Source: JAPPHA01 sp964291635
Lineage (GTDB): Bacteria; Pseudomonadota; Alphaproteobacteria; Rhodobacterales; Rhodobacteraceae
Assembly: GCA_964291635.2 (NCBI GenBank)
Contig: OZ219890.1
Location: 1,013,283-1,077,282, forward strand
Length of the DNA: 64,000 bases
Reading direction: 5' to 3'
Shown: piece by piece, positions 9,040 through 18,282 of the stretch
Layout of the letters: each line of letters starts with the position of its first letter
How positions within the stretch are numbered: the stretch's first letter is position 1
Position numbers and translations under genes: made by a program
Notes under the pieces: model-generated
Databases searched by the model: none
Seen by the model: the letters and a program-made list of their open reading frames with translations, nothing else
Told to the model about the DNA's origin: nothing

Positions 9040-9214
9040 GGTATCTTCTGTGAGGGGAGCGTTCGCTTTACAAATCTTCCGCCGGATCCAACGGCGGATC
9101 GAAGCCCGCCGCAACCGCGGGCAAGGCATCTGCCATATCGCACTCCTCGCGGAGATCGGCAAGGATTTCGCCCGGGAACCGTCGTCCGAACCGCCGGGCC
9201 TGCCGGCGGACTAC

Positions 9215-9390
9215 CGGGTGGGGAACACATAAGCCGCCGACGCCAAAACTGGACGGACGCCGAGGATGACCTCCTCAGGTGCCTGGCCTATTCCGGTTCC
9301 AGCCCCGAGAGATCGGGCGTTCGGAATCTGCCAACTGCAGCCGCATGAAGATGTTGAGGATCTCCTGTCTTGAGAGGTTGGCGGAAGCTC
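9215..9390 (+). pseudogene. Decayed copy of the SANT/Myb-like HTH gene at 49.8-50.4 kb
   Basis: Nucleotides from GTGGGGAACACATAAG onward match the 5' end of the intact gene starting at 50355, including its ribosome binding site. The start is ATA instead of ATG, and the frame reads SRRRQNWTDAEDDLLRCLAY, SGSSPR. A short deletion follows and the phase is lost after GRSES-like sequence. This is a clear second, non-functional copy on the opposite strand. Confidence 0.65.
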
Positions 9391-9644
9391 CTCCGGGCGA
9401 CCATGGCGTGGCGCAGGACGACCAGGAAGCTGCCAAATGGTACCGCTGGGCGGCTCTGAGCGCACCATGCGTCGGATGGCCCAACACGCCCTGTCCACAA
9501 AGGGGCGGTTAAGGACACACCCCCGAGAACCCTGTCCATAAACAGGCTTCAACTCATTGCGGGCAGGGGTTTGATGCGGACAGCGTTTACGGACAGGCAG
9601 GACAAACGAGTTCGGAAAAAGGGTCTCGCATTCTGGCTTTCTGT

Positions 9645-9660
9645 ATAACATATGTGTTAT
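9645..9660. promoter_or_regulatory. Inverted repeat at the higB start, likely operator
   Basis: ATAACA-TATG-TGTTAT forms a 6-bp inverted repeat over the first ATG of the toxin gene. TATAAC within it could serve as a -10 element. Autoregulation by the HigA antitoxin through such a site is typical for these modules. This is inference from position and symmetry. Confidence 0.45.
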
Positions 9661-9987
9661 GGATTGAAGTGGATTGTCGAAACATTGGACAAGAGAGTAA
9701 ACCGTGAACTGGCGAAGTTGCCGCGCGATTTGTATGCCCGTTTCCTGCGGGTTGGCGAACTTCTTGCGGAACATGGCCCCGGAACGGTGGGGATGCCCCA
9801 TGTCCGCTTTCTGTTTGGCGGTCTTTGGGAAATGCGCCCGAGCGAGAAGGACGGAATTGCGCGCGCCATTTGCACTACGGCCGCTGAAAGACGATTGATC
9901 GTTGTCCACGTGTTTCAGAAGAAAACCCGGAAAACGCCTTCGACCGCGCTGGAAACGGCCAGGAAGAGGGCAAGGGAGGTCACATGA
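9652..9987 (+). CDS. higB: HigB/RelE-type toxin (phage Gp49-like family)
   Basis: 111 residues. The core (KWIVETLDKRVNRELAKLPR, then VRFLFGGLWEMRPSEKDGIA and LIVVHVFQKKTRKTP) matches the phage-derived Gp49-like/HigB family, which are ribosome-dependent mRNA interferases. Family members usually begin MKWIVETL, so TTG 9664 is a credible alternative start. That would put the -10-like TATAAC upstream of the coding region. The stop overlaps the antitoxin start (ATGA), giving the toxin-first order of higBA. No defect is seen. Confidence 0.85.
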   Translation: MCYGLKWIVETLDKRVNRELAKLPRDLYARFLRVGELLAEHGPGTVGMPHVRFLFGGLWEMRPSEKDGIARAICTTAAERRLIVVHVFQKKTRKTPSTALETARKRAREVT

Positions 9988-10274
9988 CCAAACTGTCAGA
10001 ACTTAAGGCTGAATTCCTGAGCGACCCCGACAACCGGGTGGCCTATGAGGCATTGGCGCCCGAGTTTGATCTTGCCCGGAAACTCATTGCTGCCCGGGTG
10101 GCAGCGGGGCTTTCCCAGACCGAAGTGGCGGAACGCATGGGAACCAAGCAGAGTGAAGTCTCGCGGATCGAAGGCGCGCGCCAGAACATCAGCATTGCCA
10201 AGCTGGCGAACTATGCCGAGGCCGTTGGCGCGAAGCTGGACATTCGGCTTGACCCCGTCCGACCTGACGGTTGA
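9984..10274 (+). CDS. higA: HigA antitoxin, XRE-type HTH
   Basis: 96 residues with an XRE helix-turn-helix in the centre (ARVAAGLSQTEVAERMGTKQ, SEVSRIEGARQNISIAKLAN). The last part (YAEAVGAKLDIRLDPV) is typical of HigA. It should neutralise the upstream HigB and repress the shared promoter. The start overlaps the toxin stop by four bases, indicating coupled translation. Confidence 0.85.
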   Translation: MTKLSELKAEFLSDPDNRVAYEALAPEFDLARKLIAARVAAGLSQTEVAERMGTKQSEVSRIEGARQNISIAKLANYAEAVGAKLDIRLDPVRPDG

Positions 10275-10357
10275 GCAGGCCGACAGGACGGCCGGTGACA
10301 GGGCTGCGCACAGTCGGGCAATCCACCTTCCACATCGCCAATGAAACAGAGCGATAA

Positions 10358-11005
10358 ATGCGCGATCTCTACGCCATCAATCTTCATCTGCAACAACGGC
10401 TCGAACGGAACTGGCTCGAGGAAGTTCGCGCTGTAGAAGCCAAGCGCTTGCTCGAAAAGGCTGGCCTTCTGCGAGACTGCAAGAACGGCCTGCCGCTGCG
10501 CAGATTGCTGCGCGCCGGACGCATCGCAGGCCAGCAACAGCGCCCGGACCGAAAGAACGGCGCATGGTTCATCCTCCGCCTCGCGACATCCCGCGAGCCC
10601 CACGCGATCCGCGAGGCCCGCGAACGATTGTGCCGCTGTCTCCCCATCGACCGCGACGCCTTACCGCCCGACTGGCCGGTGAACCAGGGACCCGCCGTCT
10701 TCTGGCAGGAACTCGGCAAGACGGTCGCGGCCTTCGGATACCTGGAGCATGTTCTGGCCTCTACCTGCTACGCGCTCCTCGCGACGGGCGAGAGGGCGAC
10801 CGAACTTCTCGAAGCGGACGACCATGAAGCCCTGTCCGAGAGGTGCAAACGACTCCTGGGCTCCCGGACCGACAGTCCGTACCGTCTCACCCTCGAACTC
10901 AACCGGGTCCTGAACGATATTTTCCGGCAATGGTCCTCCTGTCATTCCGTCCCTCCCGGTCAGGTTGTCCCGCGTCGGTGCCGGACATGGTTCAGCCAGA
11001 AGTGA
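10358..11005 (+). CDS. Unknown protein with short N-terminal module
   Basis: 215 residues from ATG 10358. The first 75 residues (AVEAKRLLEKAGLLRDCKNG, then LPLRRLLRAGRIAGQQQRPD) resemble a small module seen at the start of accessory-region proteins, possibly DNA-binding. The second part (VFWQELGKTVAAFGYLEHVL) is helical and HEPN-like in appearance. The last residues (VPPGQVVPRRCRTWFSQK) look unlike the rest and may be read past a frameshift. It follows higBA by 83 bp. Function not known. Confidence 0.45.
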   Translation: MRDLYAINLHLQQRLERNWLEEVRAVEAKRLLEKAGLLRDCKNGLPLRRLLRAGRIAGQQQRPDRKNGAWFILRLATSREPHAIREARERLCRCLPIDRDALPPDWPVNQGPAVFWQELGKTVAAFGYLEHVLASTCYALLATGERATELLEADDHEALSERCKRLLGSRTDSPYRLTLELNRVLNDIFRQWSSCHSVPPGQVVPRRCRTWFSQK

Positions 11006-11454
11006 TGACGCCGAGCATAAGGATCCCGCTTCAATATGTTCGCAAATAGTGTGGGTTCAACCGGACGATTGCAGGCTGGTTGCAAGTGAATCGGGCTTTA
11101 CCCCATCGATAAACACACTCAATTCGGGCCGAGAATTGCCGATGATTGCAGGTCGAAGCGATTATGATTGCAGGTCACTACACCTAGCGGGCTTTTCATA
11201 TCGGCAGAGTGGAAAACTCAGAGCCCAAGACTCCCTACACCAGTGTGGATTCATGGAGCCGCCACGGGGATGTCGTCGGTGCCTTCGCGGCCGAAGTCAG
11301 ACGGAATCTTCGTGCTGGATGTTGAAAGGCCGGAAAAACGTCGCCTGAACCTCGTCCAGTGACAGCCCGGCATGTCCTGTCGCGGCCTGTTTTCCGGATC
11401 GGTTGCGTCTGTCGCTTCAGCCATGCGTAACGTCTCCTGTTCTTGTGGCGGAGA
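11006..11454. other. No confident gene
   Basis: AT/GC composition varies and no ORF has a family match. The 11-mer ATGATTGCAGG occurs twice within 25 bp (near 11139 and 11164). A 58-codon minus ORF beginning MAEATDATDPENRP has a protein-like second frame (LSLDEVQATFFRPFNIQHED), suggesting another frameshifted remnant. Confidence 0.3.
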
Positions 11455-11714
11455 TCATTTCGAAATGAGGACGCCTACCACCACGCCTGCAGCAAATCCT
11501 ATAGCAAGAGCAGTGACGACTTCTTTTTCTTGTGATTGCTCAAATTCGTAGGCTTCCGCGAACTCATACCATTCCGCAAGTTTGATGAACTCTCCATCGG
11601 TTTGGGCCAAAACTTTTCTGTTGCCTCCTTCAACAGTTGAGTGCCAGGGGCGCTTGCCCCAACCCTGGTGATGGCTGAGGCAACTGCATCGGCGAACGTC
11701 GCACGAACGGTCAC
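11455..11714 (-). pseudogene. Small protein with C-terminal membrane segment, frameshifted
   Basis: GTG 11714 opens a frame MTVRATFADAVASAITRVGA and then QLLKEATEKFWP. The next frame continues QTDGEFIKLAEWYEFAEAYE and ends in a hydrophobic glycine-rich segment (ALAIGFAAGVVVGVLISK). Together they make a plausible 85-residue protein with a single C-terminal anchor, interrupted by one frameshift near 11612-11622. Family unknown. Confidence 0.4.
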
Positions 11715-11796
11715 TATTCTTCAGCGCAATTTGTGGATTTACATACGATTGGAGTTTTGTATATAAAACCGATAGGCGCAAGCGCATGAGGGAAGC

Positions 11797-13377
11797 GTGT
11801 CTGAATCCGTCAAGAGGCTAGGTCCGACACCCGCTGAAGAAAGAAGAGCGGTCGCGCTTTGTCTCAGAGGAATTGGCATGTCTTTTTCAGGCGTGTCGGT
11901 CCTTCGGGACGTGAACCTCGAATTCCGGGGCGGCGAAATTCACACCTTGATGGGTGAAAACGGCGCCGGCAAGAGCACGCTGGTCAAGATCATCAGCGGT
12001 GTACACGAAGCCACTGCCGGCACCATGGAGATCGAAGGAGAAGAGGTCTCGTTCAGATCCCCTCGCGAAGCGGAAGCCCGCGGGATCGTCATCATGCACC
12101 AGGAACTGAGCCTGATTCCGGAAATGAGTGTGGGAGAAAACGTTCTCCTGGGTCACGAACCGAAGATCCGGGGCATCGGGATCGACCGGCGCGCGCTTCG
12201 CGAGACCGCGCGTGCCGCGCTGTCGCGATTTGGCTTCAGGCTGGACGTGGACACGCCGGTGAAGGATTTGCGGGTCGGAGAACAGCAACTGGTGGAAATC
12301 GCGCGGGCGCTGCTCGGCGACGCACGGCTTCTGATCATGGACGAACCGACCTCGGCCCTGTCGCAGACCGAATCTGACATCTTGATGGAAGTGATCCGCG
12401 ACCTGGCACTTCAGGGCGTGTCCATCGTCTATATTTCGCACCGCATGGACGAGGTGTTCGAAATATCGGACCGGGTGACGGTTTTGCGCGACGGCAACCA
12501 AATCGGCACGCGCCTGGTATGCGAGACTGACTCCAACGAGTTGATCCGGATGATGGTCGGCCGCTCAGTCGAGATCAAACGGCTGGATCGCAAAGCCGAG
12601 CGGTCGGGCACGGTGGCAATGCGCGTCCTTGGGCTCACGGCACATGCGGCGAACCGGAAGGTGCTGGACGATGTGTCATTCGAATTGCGGCGAGGTGAGA
12701 TTCTGGGAATTGGCGGCCTTTTGGGTGCCGGGCGGACCGAGCTGCTGGAAACGCTCTTCGGCGCGCGCGGCAGTTCGTATTCGGGCGAGATCGAAATCGG
12801 TGGCAGAAAGGTGCGACCCGGCAAGCCAGCCGACGGAGTGGCCCTTGGCCTGGCGCTGATCACCGAAGACCGCAAGGGCAACGGCCTGCTGCTGGAGCGG
12901 TCGATCGGCGACAATATCGTCCTTCCGCTCTTGCCGTTGCGGGCGCGCTTCGGGTTGAACCCGACCGCGCTGCGCCAGAAGGAAACGCTTGGCGCCATCG
13001 ACAAGCTGAGGATCGCTGCGCAGGGCCCCGAGCACGCGGTTGGTCGGCTTAGCGGCGGCAATCAGCAGAAGGTCGTCCTGGGAAAGTGGCTGGCGACGAA
13101 GCCAAGCATTCTGCTTCTGGATGAACCGACGCGCGGCATAGACGTCGGAGCCAAGGACGAAGTCTATGACTTGATTGGTGACTTGGCCGATCACGGCATG
13201 TCCGTCCTGTTCGCAAGCTCGGAGATCCCGGAGTTTCTGTCGGTCTGCGACCGGATGATCGTGCTCTGCGAGGGCCGGATGACGGGCGTGCTCGAAAGAG
13301 ACGAGATGTCGGTCGATGCGATCAAGGAACGGGCGATGCAATTCTCCTGGCAAGAAAAATGGCAGCGAGTGACATGA
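11797..13377 (+). CDS. Sugar ABC transporter ATP-binding protein (RbsA/XylG type)
   Basis: 526 residues with two ABC domains, as in ribose/xylose/galactose-type importers. The first half has Walker A GENGAGKST and Walker B LLIMDEPTSAL. The second half has the degenerate Walker A GLLGAGRTE, signature LSGGNQQKVVLGKWL and Walker B LLLDEPTRGID. The start is GTG 11797 with GAGGGA a few bases upstream. It energises the permease and binding protein that follow. The permease ATG overlaps its stop as ATGA. The gene looks intact. Confidence 0.92.
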   Translation: MSESVKRLGPTPAEERRAVALCLRGIGMSFSGVSVLRDVNLEFRGGEIHTLMGENGAGKSTLVKIISGVHEATAGTMEIEGEEVSFRSPREAEARGIVIMHQELSLIPEMSVGENVLLGHEPKIRGIGIDRRALRETARAALSRFGFRLDVDTPVKDLRVGEQQLVEIARALLGDARLLIMDEPTSALSQTESDILMEVIRDLALQGVSIVYISHRMDEVFEISDRVTVLRDGNQIGTRLVCETDSNELIRMMVGRSVEIKRLDRKAERSGTVAMRVLGLTAHAANRKVLDDVSFELRRGEILGIGGLLGAGRTELLETLFGARGSSYSGEIEIGGRKVRPGKPADGVALGLALITEDRKGNGLLLERSIGDNIVLPLLPLRARFGLNPTALRQKETLGAIDKLRIAAQGPEHAVGRLSGGNQQKVVLGKWLATKPSILLLDEPTRGIDVGAKDEVYDLIGDLADHGMSVLFASSEIPEFLSVCDRMIVLCEGRMTGVLERDEMSVDAIKERAMQFSWQEKWQRVT

Positions 13378-14642
13378 GCCTACCCGACATCCAGTCCGGC
13401 AGAGCTAACGGCACAGGCCCGCTGAGGATTCTGGGCACCATTCTGAACCGCACCAAGCTGTACTGGGGGCTTGTGGTGCTGATCGCCTTTGGAGCGCTTA
13501 CGTCACCGCTCTCTTCGAAGGGCACCAACATCTTCCTGTCGATCGGCAACCTGACGGATGTCCTGCGCCAGGTTTCGGTGACCGGCATTGTCGCCGTCGG
13601 CATGACGCTGGTGATCTTCATCGCCGGAATCGACCTGTCCGTCGGCTCGATCATGGCGCTTGGCACGGTGATTTGCGCCATGCTTCTGACCCAGGACGGC
13701 TGGACGGCAGCCCACTATTTCAGTGTGCCTGCAACAGGTGCGGTGCTGTTCATCTGCTTCACCGCACTGTTGATGTTCGTCCAGGGCGAAAGCCAGAAGT
13801 GCAACAGGAAGGACAGGCTCGGGCACAGCTGGATGTCACTGACCATCTCCGCCGTGCTGGCCGGGCTCGTGATGCTCTGGCTCTCGGGTCAGGTGCCGGG
13901 CAAATTCGGGGTCGTTGCCGTTCTGGTGGCGGTGCCCTGCGTCGGCGCGGTCATGGGAATGCTGAACGGACTGCTGATCGCGCACGGGCGGTTGCAACCT
14001 TTCATCGTGACGTTGGCGATGATGGTGGGCGCGCTTGGACTGGCCCGCGTGATCGCCGGGCAGGATACGGCGGTCTATCCTGTCTACACCGGCAGCAACG
14101 CCACCGAAACGTTCGAAGTGTTGCGCAGCCTCGTCGGGGGTGTCTTGCCTGTGCCGGGGCTGATCTTCCTCGTGATCCTCGCCGTCTTCTTCCTGCTGAC
14201 CCGGTTCACCACCTATGGCAGCTACCTTCTGGCCATCGGAGGGAATGAAGAAACGGCGCGACTGGCAGGCATCAATGTCTCGCGCAACAAGATCGTCACA
14301 TATGCCATTGCCGGCGGGCTTTCGGCGCTCGCGGGCGTCCTTTACGTGGCGCAGTTCCGGCAAGGCAAGCCCGATGCAGGCATCGGGCTTGAGCTTGACG
14401 CCATCGCCGCGGTGGTGATCGGCGGCACCAGTCTTATGGGGGGGCGCGGTGCCGTGATGGGCACTTTTGTGGGAGTGCTGATCTTCGGATTTCTCAGCAA
14501 TATCCTGCAACTCAACAACATTGACAGCAACACCCAGCTGATCCTGAAAGGCATGATCATCATTGCCGCGGTACTTCTTCAGGAAGGACGGCTGGACGGA
14601 ATTTTCGATTGGGTCAGACTCGGTCTGGCCCGACGGAAATAG
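13374..14642 (+). CDS. Sugar ABC transporter permease (RbsC/XylH type)
   Basis: About 422 residues, strongly hydrophobic with roughly ten or more membrane segments. The conserved loop NIDLSVGS-like GIDLSVGSIMALG and the late motif AVVIGGTSLMGGRGAVMGT are typical of RbsC-family permeases. I chose ATG 13374 because it overlaps the ATPase stop by four bases. An in-frame ATG lies at 13359. The long insert after the third segment (GESQKCNRKDRLGHSWM) resembles XylH-like permeases, which are longer than RbsC. Confidence 0.9.
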   Translation: MSLPDIQSGRANGTGPLRILGTILNRTKLYWGLVVLIAFGALTSPLSSKGTNIFLSIGNLTDVLRQVSVTGIVAVGMTLVIFIAGIDLSVGSIMALGTVICAMLLTQDGWTAAHYFSVPATGAVLFICFTALLMFVQGESQKCNRKDRLGHSWMSLTISAVLAGLVMLWLSGQVPGKFGVVAVLVAVPCVGAVMGMLNGLLIAHGRLQPFIVTLAMMVGALGLARVIAGQDTAVYPVYTGSNATETFEVLRSLVGGVLPVPGLIFLVILAVFFLLTRFTTYGSYLLAIGGNEETARLAGINVSRNKIVTYAIAGGLSALAGVLYVAQFRQGKPDAGIGLELDAIAAVVIGGTSLMGGRGAVMGTFVGVLIFGFLSNILQLNNIDSNTQLILKGMIIIAAVLLQEGRLDGIFDWVRLGLARRK

Positions 14643-14683
14643 CTCTGACCCCGCAGTTTGGAGAAAGGGGGGCCAGAGCTTTC
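14641..14683 (+). promoter_or_regulatory. Intercistronic hairpin between permease and binding protein
   Basis: AGCTCTGACCCC (14641-14652) pairs with GGGGGGCCAGAGCT (ending 14680) with one mismatch, followed by TTT. Such stems between permease and binding-protein genes often stabilise or partly terminate the transcript. That would allow different expression levels of the binding protein. The role is inferred. Confidence 0.5.
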
Positions 14684-14726
14684 AAAACGCAGCGAAAGTG
14701 CTGCATCATGAATGGGAGAAGACTCT

Positions 14727-15692
14727 ATGAAGAAAAGAACGATTTGCAAGTCGCTCGTATTGGGCGCCGCCACGGCCGTGGCATTGAGCGTGACGTCGGG
14801 TGCAGGCTGGGCTGCGGACAAGTACGTGATCGGCTTTTCGCAAGTGACGACCGTTGAGCCATGGCGCGTTCAGTTCAACAAGGATCTGCGCGCTGAAGCC
14901 GCTTTGCATGAAAACGTTGAGTTGCTGATTGCGGATGCGAACGACCGCACCGAAAAGCAGGTAGCTGACGTTGAGAACTTCATCCGTCAGGAAGTCGACG
15001 CAATCCTGATCTCGCCCAAGGAATCGGCCGGTCTGACCGGTGTGGTCGAACAGGCCACCGATGCGGGCATCCCGGTCTTCGTGCTGGACCGCAACGTCGA
15101 TACCGACAAGTTCGTCCAATGGGTCGGCGGCGATAACGTTCAGATCGGCCGGGCAGCGGGCAAGTTTGCGCTCGAAATGCTGGGCGGTGCCGGAAGCGCC
15201 GCGGGTACGGTTGTCGAGATCTGGGGCGGTCTGGGAACACAACCCGCCCACGACCGTTCAAACGGCTTTCACGAAGCCTTTGAAAACGAGGACGGCGTGA
15301 CCTTCCTTCTCGACAAGCAATCAGCCGACTGGAAGCAGGATCAGGCCTACGACATCATGGCCACTGCTCTTCGCACTCATGAAGACATCACCATGGTTTA
15401 CGGCCACAACGACCCGATGGCCTATGGCGCTTTTCTGGCCGCCAAGGATGCAGGACGCGAGAAGGATATCATCTTCATAGGTGTTGACGCGCTGCCGGAA
15501 GAGGGCGTGACCTGGGTCTCCAAGGGCGAATTGACCGCCACCTTCCTTTACCCGACACCAGGCGCCGAAGGACTGCGCCAGGCACTGAAGTATCTCGAAG
15601 GCCAGGACGTGCCAAAATCGGTTGTCATGGACACCGAGGCCGTGACCTCCGAGAATGCGGATGAAATCCTTGTCCGCAACGGCTTGAAATAG
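14727..15692 (+). CDS. Periplasmic sugar-binding protein (YtfQ/RbsB-like)
   Basis: 321 residues from ATG 14727 (MKKRTICKSLVLGAATAVAL). The start is chosen for the signal peptide, cleaved near GAGWAADKY, and the GGGAGAAG upstream. It has the periplasmic-binding-protein-1 fold: YVIGFSQVTTVEPWRVQFNK, VDAILISPKESAGLTGVVEQ, AGIPVFVLDRNVDTD. This pattern is close to galactofuranose-type binding proteins (YtfQ), but the sugar is not determined by sequence alone. It completes a three-gene importer and is followed by a strong terminator. Confidence 0.88.
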   Translation: MKKRTICKSLVLGAATAVALSVTSGAGWAADKYVIGFSQVTTVEPWRVQFNKDLRAEAALHENVELLIADANDRTEKQVADVENFIRQEVDAILISPKESAGLTGVVEQATDAGIPVFVLDRNVDTDKFVQWVGGDNVQIGRAAGKFALEMLGGAGSAAGTVVEIWGGLGTQPAHDRSNGFHEAFENEDGVTFLLDKQSADWKQDQAYDIMATALRTHEDITMVYGHNDPMAYGAFLAAKDAGREKDIIFIGVDALPEEGVTWVSKGELTATFLYPTPGAEGLRQALKYLEGQDVPKSVVMDTEAVTSENADEILVRNGLK

Positions 15693-15733
15693 GCCGATTG
15701 ACCTGTCGTATCCTAACTGCTTGATACGAACCC

Positions 15734-15774
15734 GGTTGCGCGAGAGCGTTTCTTTCTCGCGCAACCCATTTTTT
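15734..15774 (+). terminator. Rho-independent terminator of the sugar ABC operon
   Basis: GGTTGCGCGAGA (15734-15745) and TCTCGCGCAACC (15755-15766) form a perfect 12-bp GC-rich stem with a nine-base loop, followed by CA and six Ts. It sits between the binding-protein stop and the IclR start, so the regulator likely has its own promoter or depends on readthrough. Confidence 0.85.
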
Positions 15775-15791
15775 GAAAGATCGAAGAACCG

Positions 15792-16589
15792 TTGAGCGTC
15801 AAGGAAACAAAGCTCCAAAAATACTCGGCTCCGGCTCTGGAAAAAGGGCTGGACATAATGGAGTTCCTATCGCTCACCAACGAAGCGCCTACATTGTCGC
15901 AACTTGCGGACGGCATTGGACGGTCGAGGAGCGAGATCTTCCGGATGATGATCGTGCTGGAGGAACGCGGCTACATTCAGCGGATTGACGGCGAGATCTA
16001 CGCTTTGACCGAAAAGCTGGCGTTAGTCGGCAGCACCCGGTCAGACACGGCCAAACTGGCGGCGCTGGCCGAACCCTATCTTGAACAACTCAGCGACGAG
16101 ACCGCCCTGTCGAACCATCTCGCAATTCTGCAGGGTGACACGTTGCGCACCATCGTGGCGACCGATGCCGCCCGCAGCTATGGCCTCAGCGTGCGCGTCG
16201 GCTATGAGCACCCGGTCTTTGGCACTGCGGCAGGTGCGTGCTTTATCGCCGGCGAGTCCGATCAGACCGAACGTCAAAGGCGAATGGCCGAAATCGGCGC
16301 GGGACGAAGCGTCGAAGCCTTCGAGACCTTTGCCGCGCTGATCGAGTCCTGTCGGACGTCCGCCTTCGCAGAGGCGCCGAATCCCGAACATAACGCCATC
16401 ATGGAAATCGCCGCTCCCTTGCGCCAGGCGATCGACAACGCCACCATTGCCGCAATCTCGATCCCTCTGATCAAATCGGCGGAGAGCCCGAACCGCCTGC
16501 CGGAAATCATCGACCGGTTGATGGCCACATGCCGATCATTGCAAGAACGGATATCGATCGCGCTTCCCGGGCGGCTTCAATTGAGCTAG
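15792..16589 (+). CDS. IclR-family transcriptional regulator
   Basis: 265 residues from TTG 15792. The N-terminal winged helix spans APALEKGLDIMEFLSLTNEA, then LSQLADGIGRSRSEIFRMMI and LEERGYIQR. The C-terminal IclR effector domain follows (AEPYLEQLSDETALSNHLAI). It is adjacent and co-directional to the sugar ABC operon and probably controls it in response to the imported sugar or a metabolite. The start lies just 17 bases after the terminator T-run. A downstream ATG (the M of DIMEFL) would cut into the domain. Confidence 0.85.
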   Translation: MSVKETKLQKYSAPALEKGLDIMEFLSLTNEAPTLSQLADGIGRSRSEIFRMMIVLEERGYIQRIDGEIYALTEKLALVGSTRSDTAKLAALAEPYLEQLSDETALSNHLAILQGDTLRTIVATDAARSYGLSVRVGYEHPVFGTAAGACFIAGESDQTERQRRMAEIGAGRSVEAFETFAALIESCRTSAFAEAPNPEHNAIMEIAAPLRQAIDNATIAAISIPLIKSAESPNRLPEIIDRLMATCRSLQERISIALPGRLQLS

Positions 16590-16681
16590 GAAGATTGATT
16601 TCTGCGAGTGATCGGCCCTTCCTGCAAGGCTTTTCCTGAACCGGGTGAACAACCCCGCTCAAGTCGTCCATGAAGGCGCCT

Positions 16682-16834
16682 GACCGAAAGCGAATCAGGG
16701 GCCGCGGCGGATCTCTCGAAGCTGACCGTGACGCCGGTGGCGCCGGACGACGAACCGCGCTTCCGCGTGCTCATGGAAGAGCACCACAATCCTGGGCGAC
16801 ACCAACGTGACCGGCCAGGAGAGGGTTTGCCCGC
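16682..16834 (+). pseudogene. DUF4338-type transposase, internal fragment
   Basis: The plus frame reads LTESESGAAADLSKLTVTPV followed by APDDEPRFRVLMEEHH, the segment just before the catalytic domain in DUF4338-type transposases ('...F-R-x-L-M-x-x-H-H-Y-L-G'). The phase is lost after HHNPG. It matches the region missing from the fragment at 3.4-3.7 kb. Confidence 0.45.
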
Positions 16835-17253
16835 GCGCTGGTGCAGTGGAACCTTTGGAAGGCGGATGATTCTTCATGCGGGGATGTCTCCCGTTCGGGG
16901 ATCTTGCGATCGAGGATTGCCCGAGTCTTGCCTCAACACGTCAAAGGTACAAGAGGTTCAGGACTCGGAATTCGCGTACCACTGGCACTTACGCCTGGTG
17001 TTAGCAGTTTCCGCAAAGAGGGTTTCGTGGCTTGCATGAGGTAGGAGGCGTCATCGTTTGTCCGTGCGCACGCCGTCATTCTTTTGGTTTCAATTCGCAG
17101 GCGGCGTCTCGAACAGCCCGTAGGATCCCAAGCGGACCGGTGGTTCGGTAAACTCGTCGCCACATCCGCGGTGAAGCGCTCATGTGTCCAAGAGGCTGCG
17201 GGCGGCAATGACATCTTGGAGACATGGGAGGACTTGGCAGCGAGCAGCGAATC
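16835..17253. other. No gene seen
   Basis: Only short ORFs without family resemblance occur. The stretch separates a transposase remnant from the decayed toxin-antitoxin module to its right. Nothing else was recognised. Confidence 0.35.
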
Positions 17254-17572
17254 TCACGCCACCGCGCCGAGACCGTTCTTCGCCACCAGCGTCAGCAGTT
17301 TCAGCGAGGGACCGCGCGGGCGCTTCTCACCGCGCTCCCACTGGCTCACCAGACCCGTCGTGACGTTGAGGTAACGAGCAAACACCGCTTGGCTCGCGTT
17401 CTCGCGCTGTCGAAGCGCGCGAATTTTCCTCCGGTGCCATGTCCTCAACCGGCGTCAGGCACATCTCGTCGAAGCCCTTCATCGTTTGCTTCGACATCAC
17501 GCCCGCTTCGACCATGTCCATCGCCGCCTCGTGGGCGGCCGCCAGCGCTTCGCTCTTGTACTGCTTGGTCAT
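17254..17572 (-). pseudogene. HigA-type (NadS-like) antitoxin, frameshifted
   Basis: From ATG 17572 the frame reads MTKQYKSEALAAAHEAAMDM and then MKGFDEMCLTPVEDMAPEE. The next frame supplies the HTH (IRALRQRENASQAVFARYLN, VTTGLVSQWERGEKRPRGPS). Joined, these give a full 105-residue NadS/HigA-type antitoxin. The 319-base span is not a multiple of three, so there is one frameshift near 17405-17430. It is paired with the RelE-type gene upstream. Confidence 0.65.
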
Positions 17573-17587
17573 CGCATGTCACCTCGA

Positions 17588-17938
17588 TTATCGTCCCTGT
17601 TGCCAGCATCGCAGCAAAGCTCGACGGTCCAGCCTCAGAAATTCGTCGGCCAGCAGCCGATAGGTCTCCAACTCGTCCCGGCGCAGGTTGTCCCGTCCGC
17701 TCTTGGCGAATCCGTACACGAAGAACGCAAGTTCGCCTCGGCGAAGCAGCACGATCGTGCGGAACCCGCCAGAGCGGCCACCGCCCTCGCGCGCGATTCG
17801 CTGCTTGATCACCCCGCCGCCGAGATCGGCATCGATAAGTCCCTCGGCAATGCGCTCTACGGCGTCGCACAGCGCGCGTTCCCCGATCCTCTCGCGACGT
17901 GCGAAACGCGCGAAAGCCTAGGTTTTGAACGTACGCAA
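17588..17938 (-). pseudogene. RelE/HigB-type toxin with early amber codon
   Basis: Reading from TTG 17938 gives RTFKT, then a TAG (17918-17920), then an uninterrupted toxin: AFARFARRERIGERALCDAV, ERIAEGLIDADLGGGVIKQR and GGRSGGFRTIVLLRRGELAF, FVYGFAKSGRDNL. The length without the stop (116 residues) is normal for PF06296-type toxins. An AAG-to-TAG change in the usual 'F-K-T-K-x-F-x-R-F' start explains the loss. A GTG at 17812 could give only a 74-residue C-terminal piece. Confidence 0.65.
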
Positions 17939-18033
17939 TCCGCTTCCCGTGTGCATCATTCCTCATGCGCAGCCATATAATATTTGGTGCCATATCAAGC
18001 AAACCCGTCTCAAGGGGTGCACGCCAAATTTTG

Positions 18034-18282
18034 TTAGCCTGCGGCGATCCGTTCGGCCTTCCATAGGGCGAACTCTTCCCACTGCAAGTTCTTCCAGCAA
18101 CTCTTCAGTGCCGTCAGTGCATTCGCGCCCCGCATCGACCATTTGCAGCCCGACCTCTTGAAGCGTGTGACGACCATTTGCTTGCAGCTGCTCTCGATCT
18201 GGCCGCTCCCGACTTGCATGCCGCGCGCCCGATACGCGTCGTCGCGCATCCGTCCCTTGTTCGCCTCGAAATAGTCAATGCA
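18034..18282 (-). pseudogene. ISKra4-family transposase, C-terminal fragment
   Basis: 82 codons (CIDYFEANKGRMRDDAYRAR, GMQVGSGQIESSCKQMVVTR) match the C-terminal end of ISKra4-type transposases. They include 'G-S-G-x-I-E-S' with its acidic catalytic residue and the final Trp-rich tail. The fragment is joined in frame to an unrelated TOPRIM sequence on its upstream side, which created a long misleading ORF. Confidence 0.65.
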
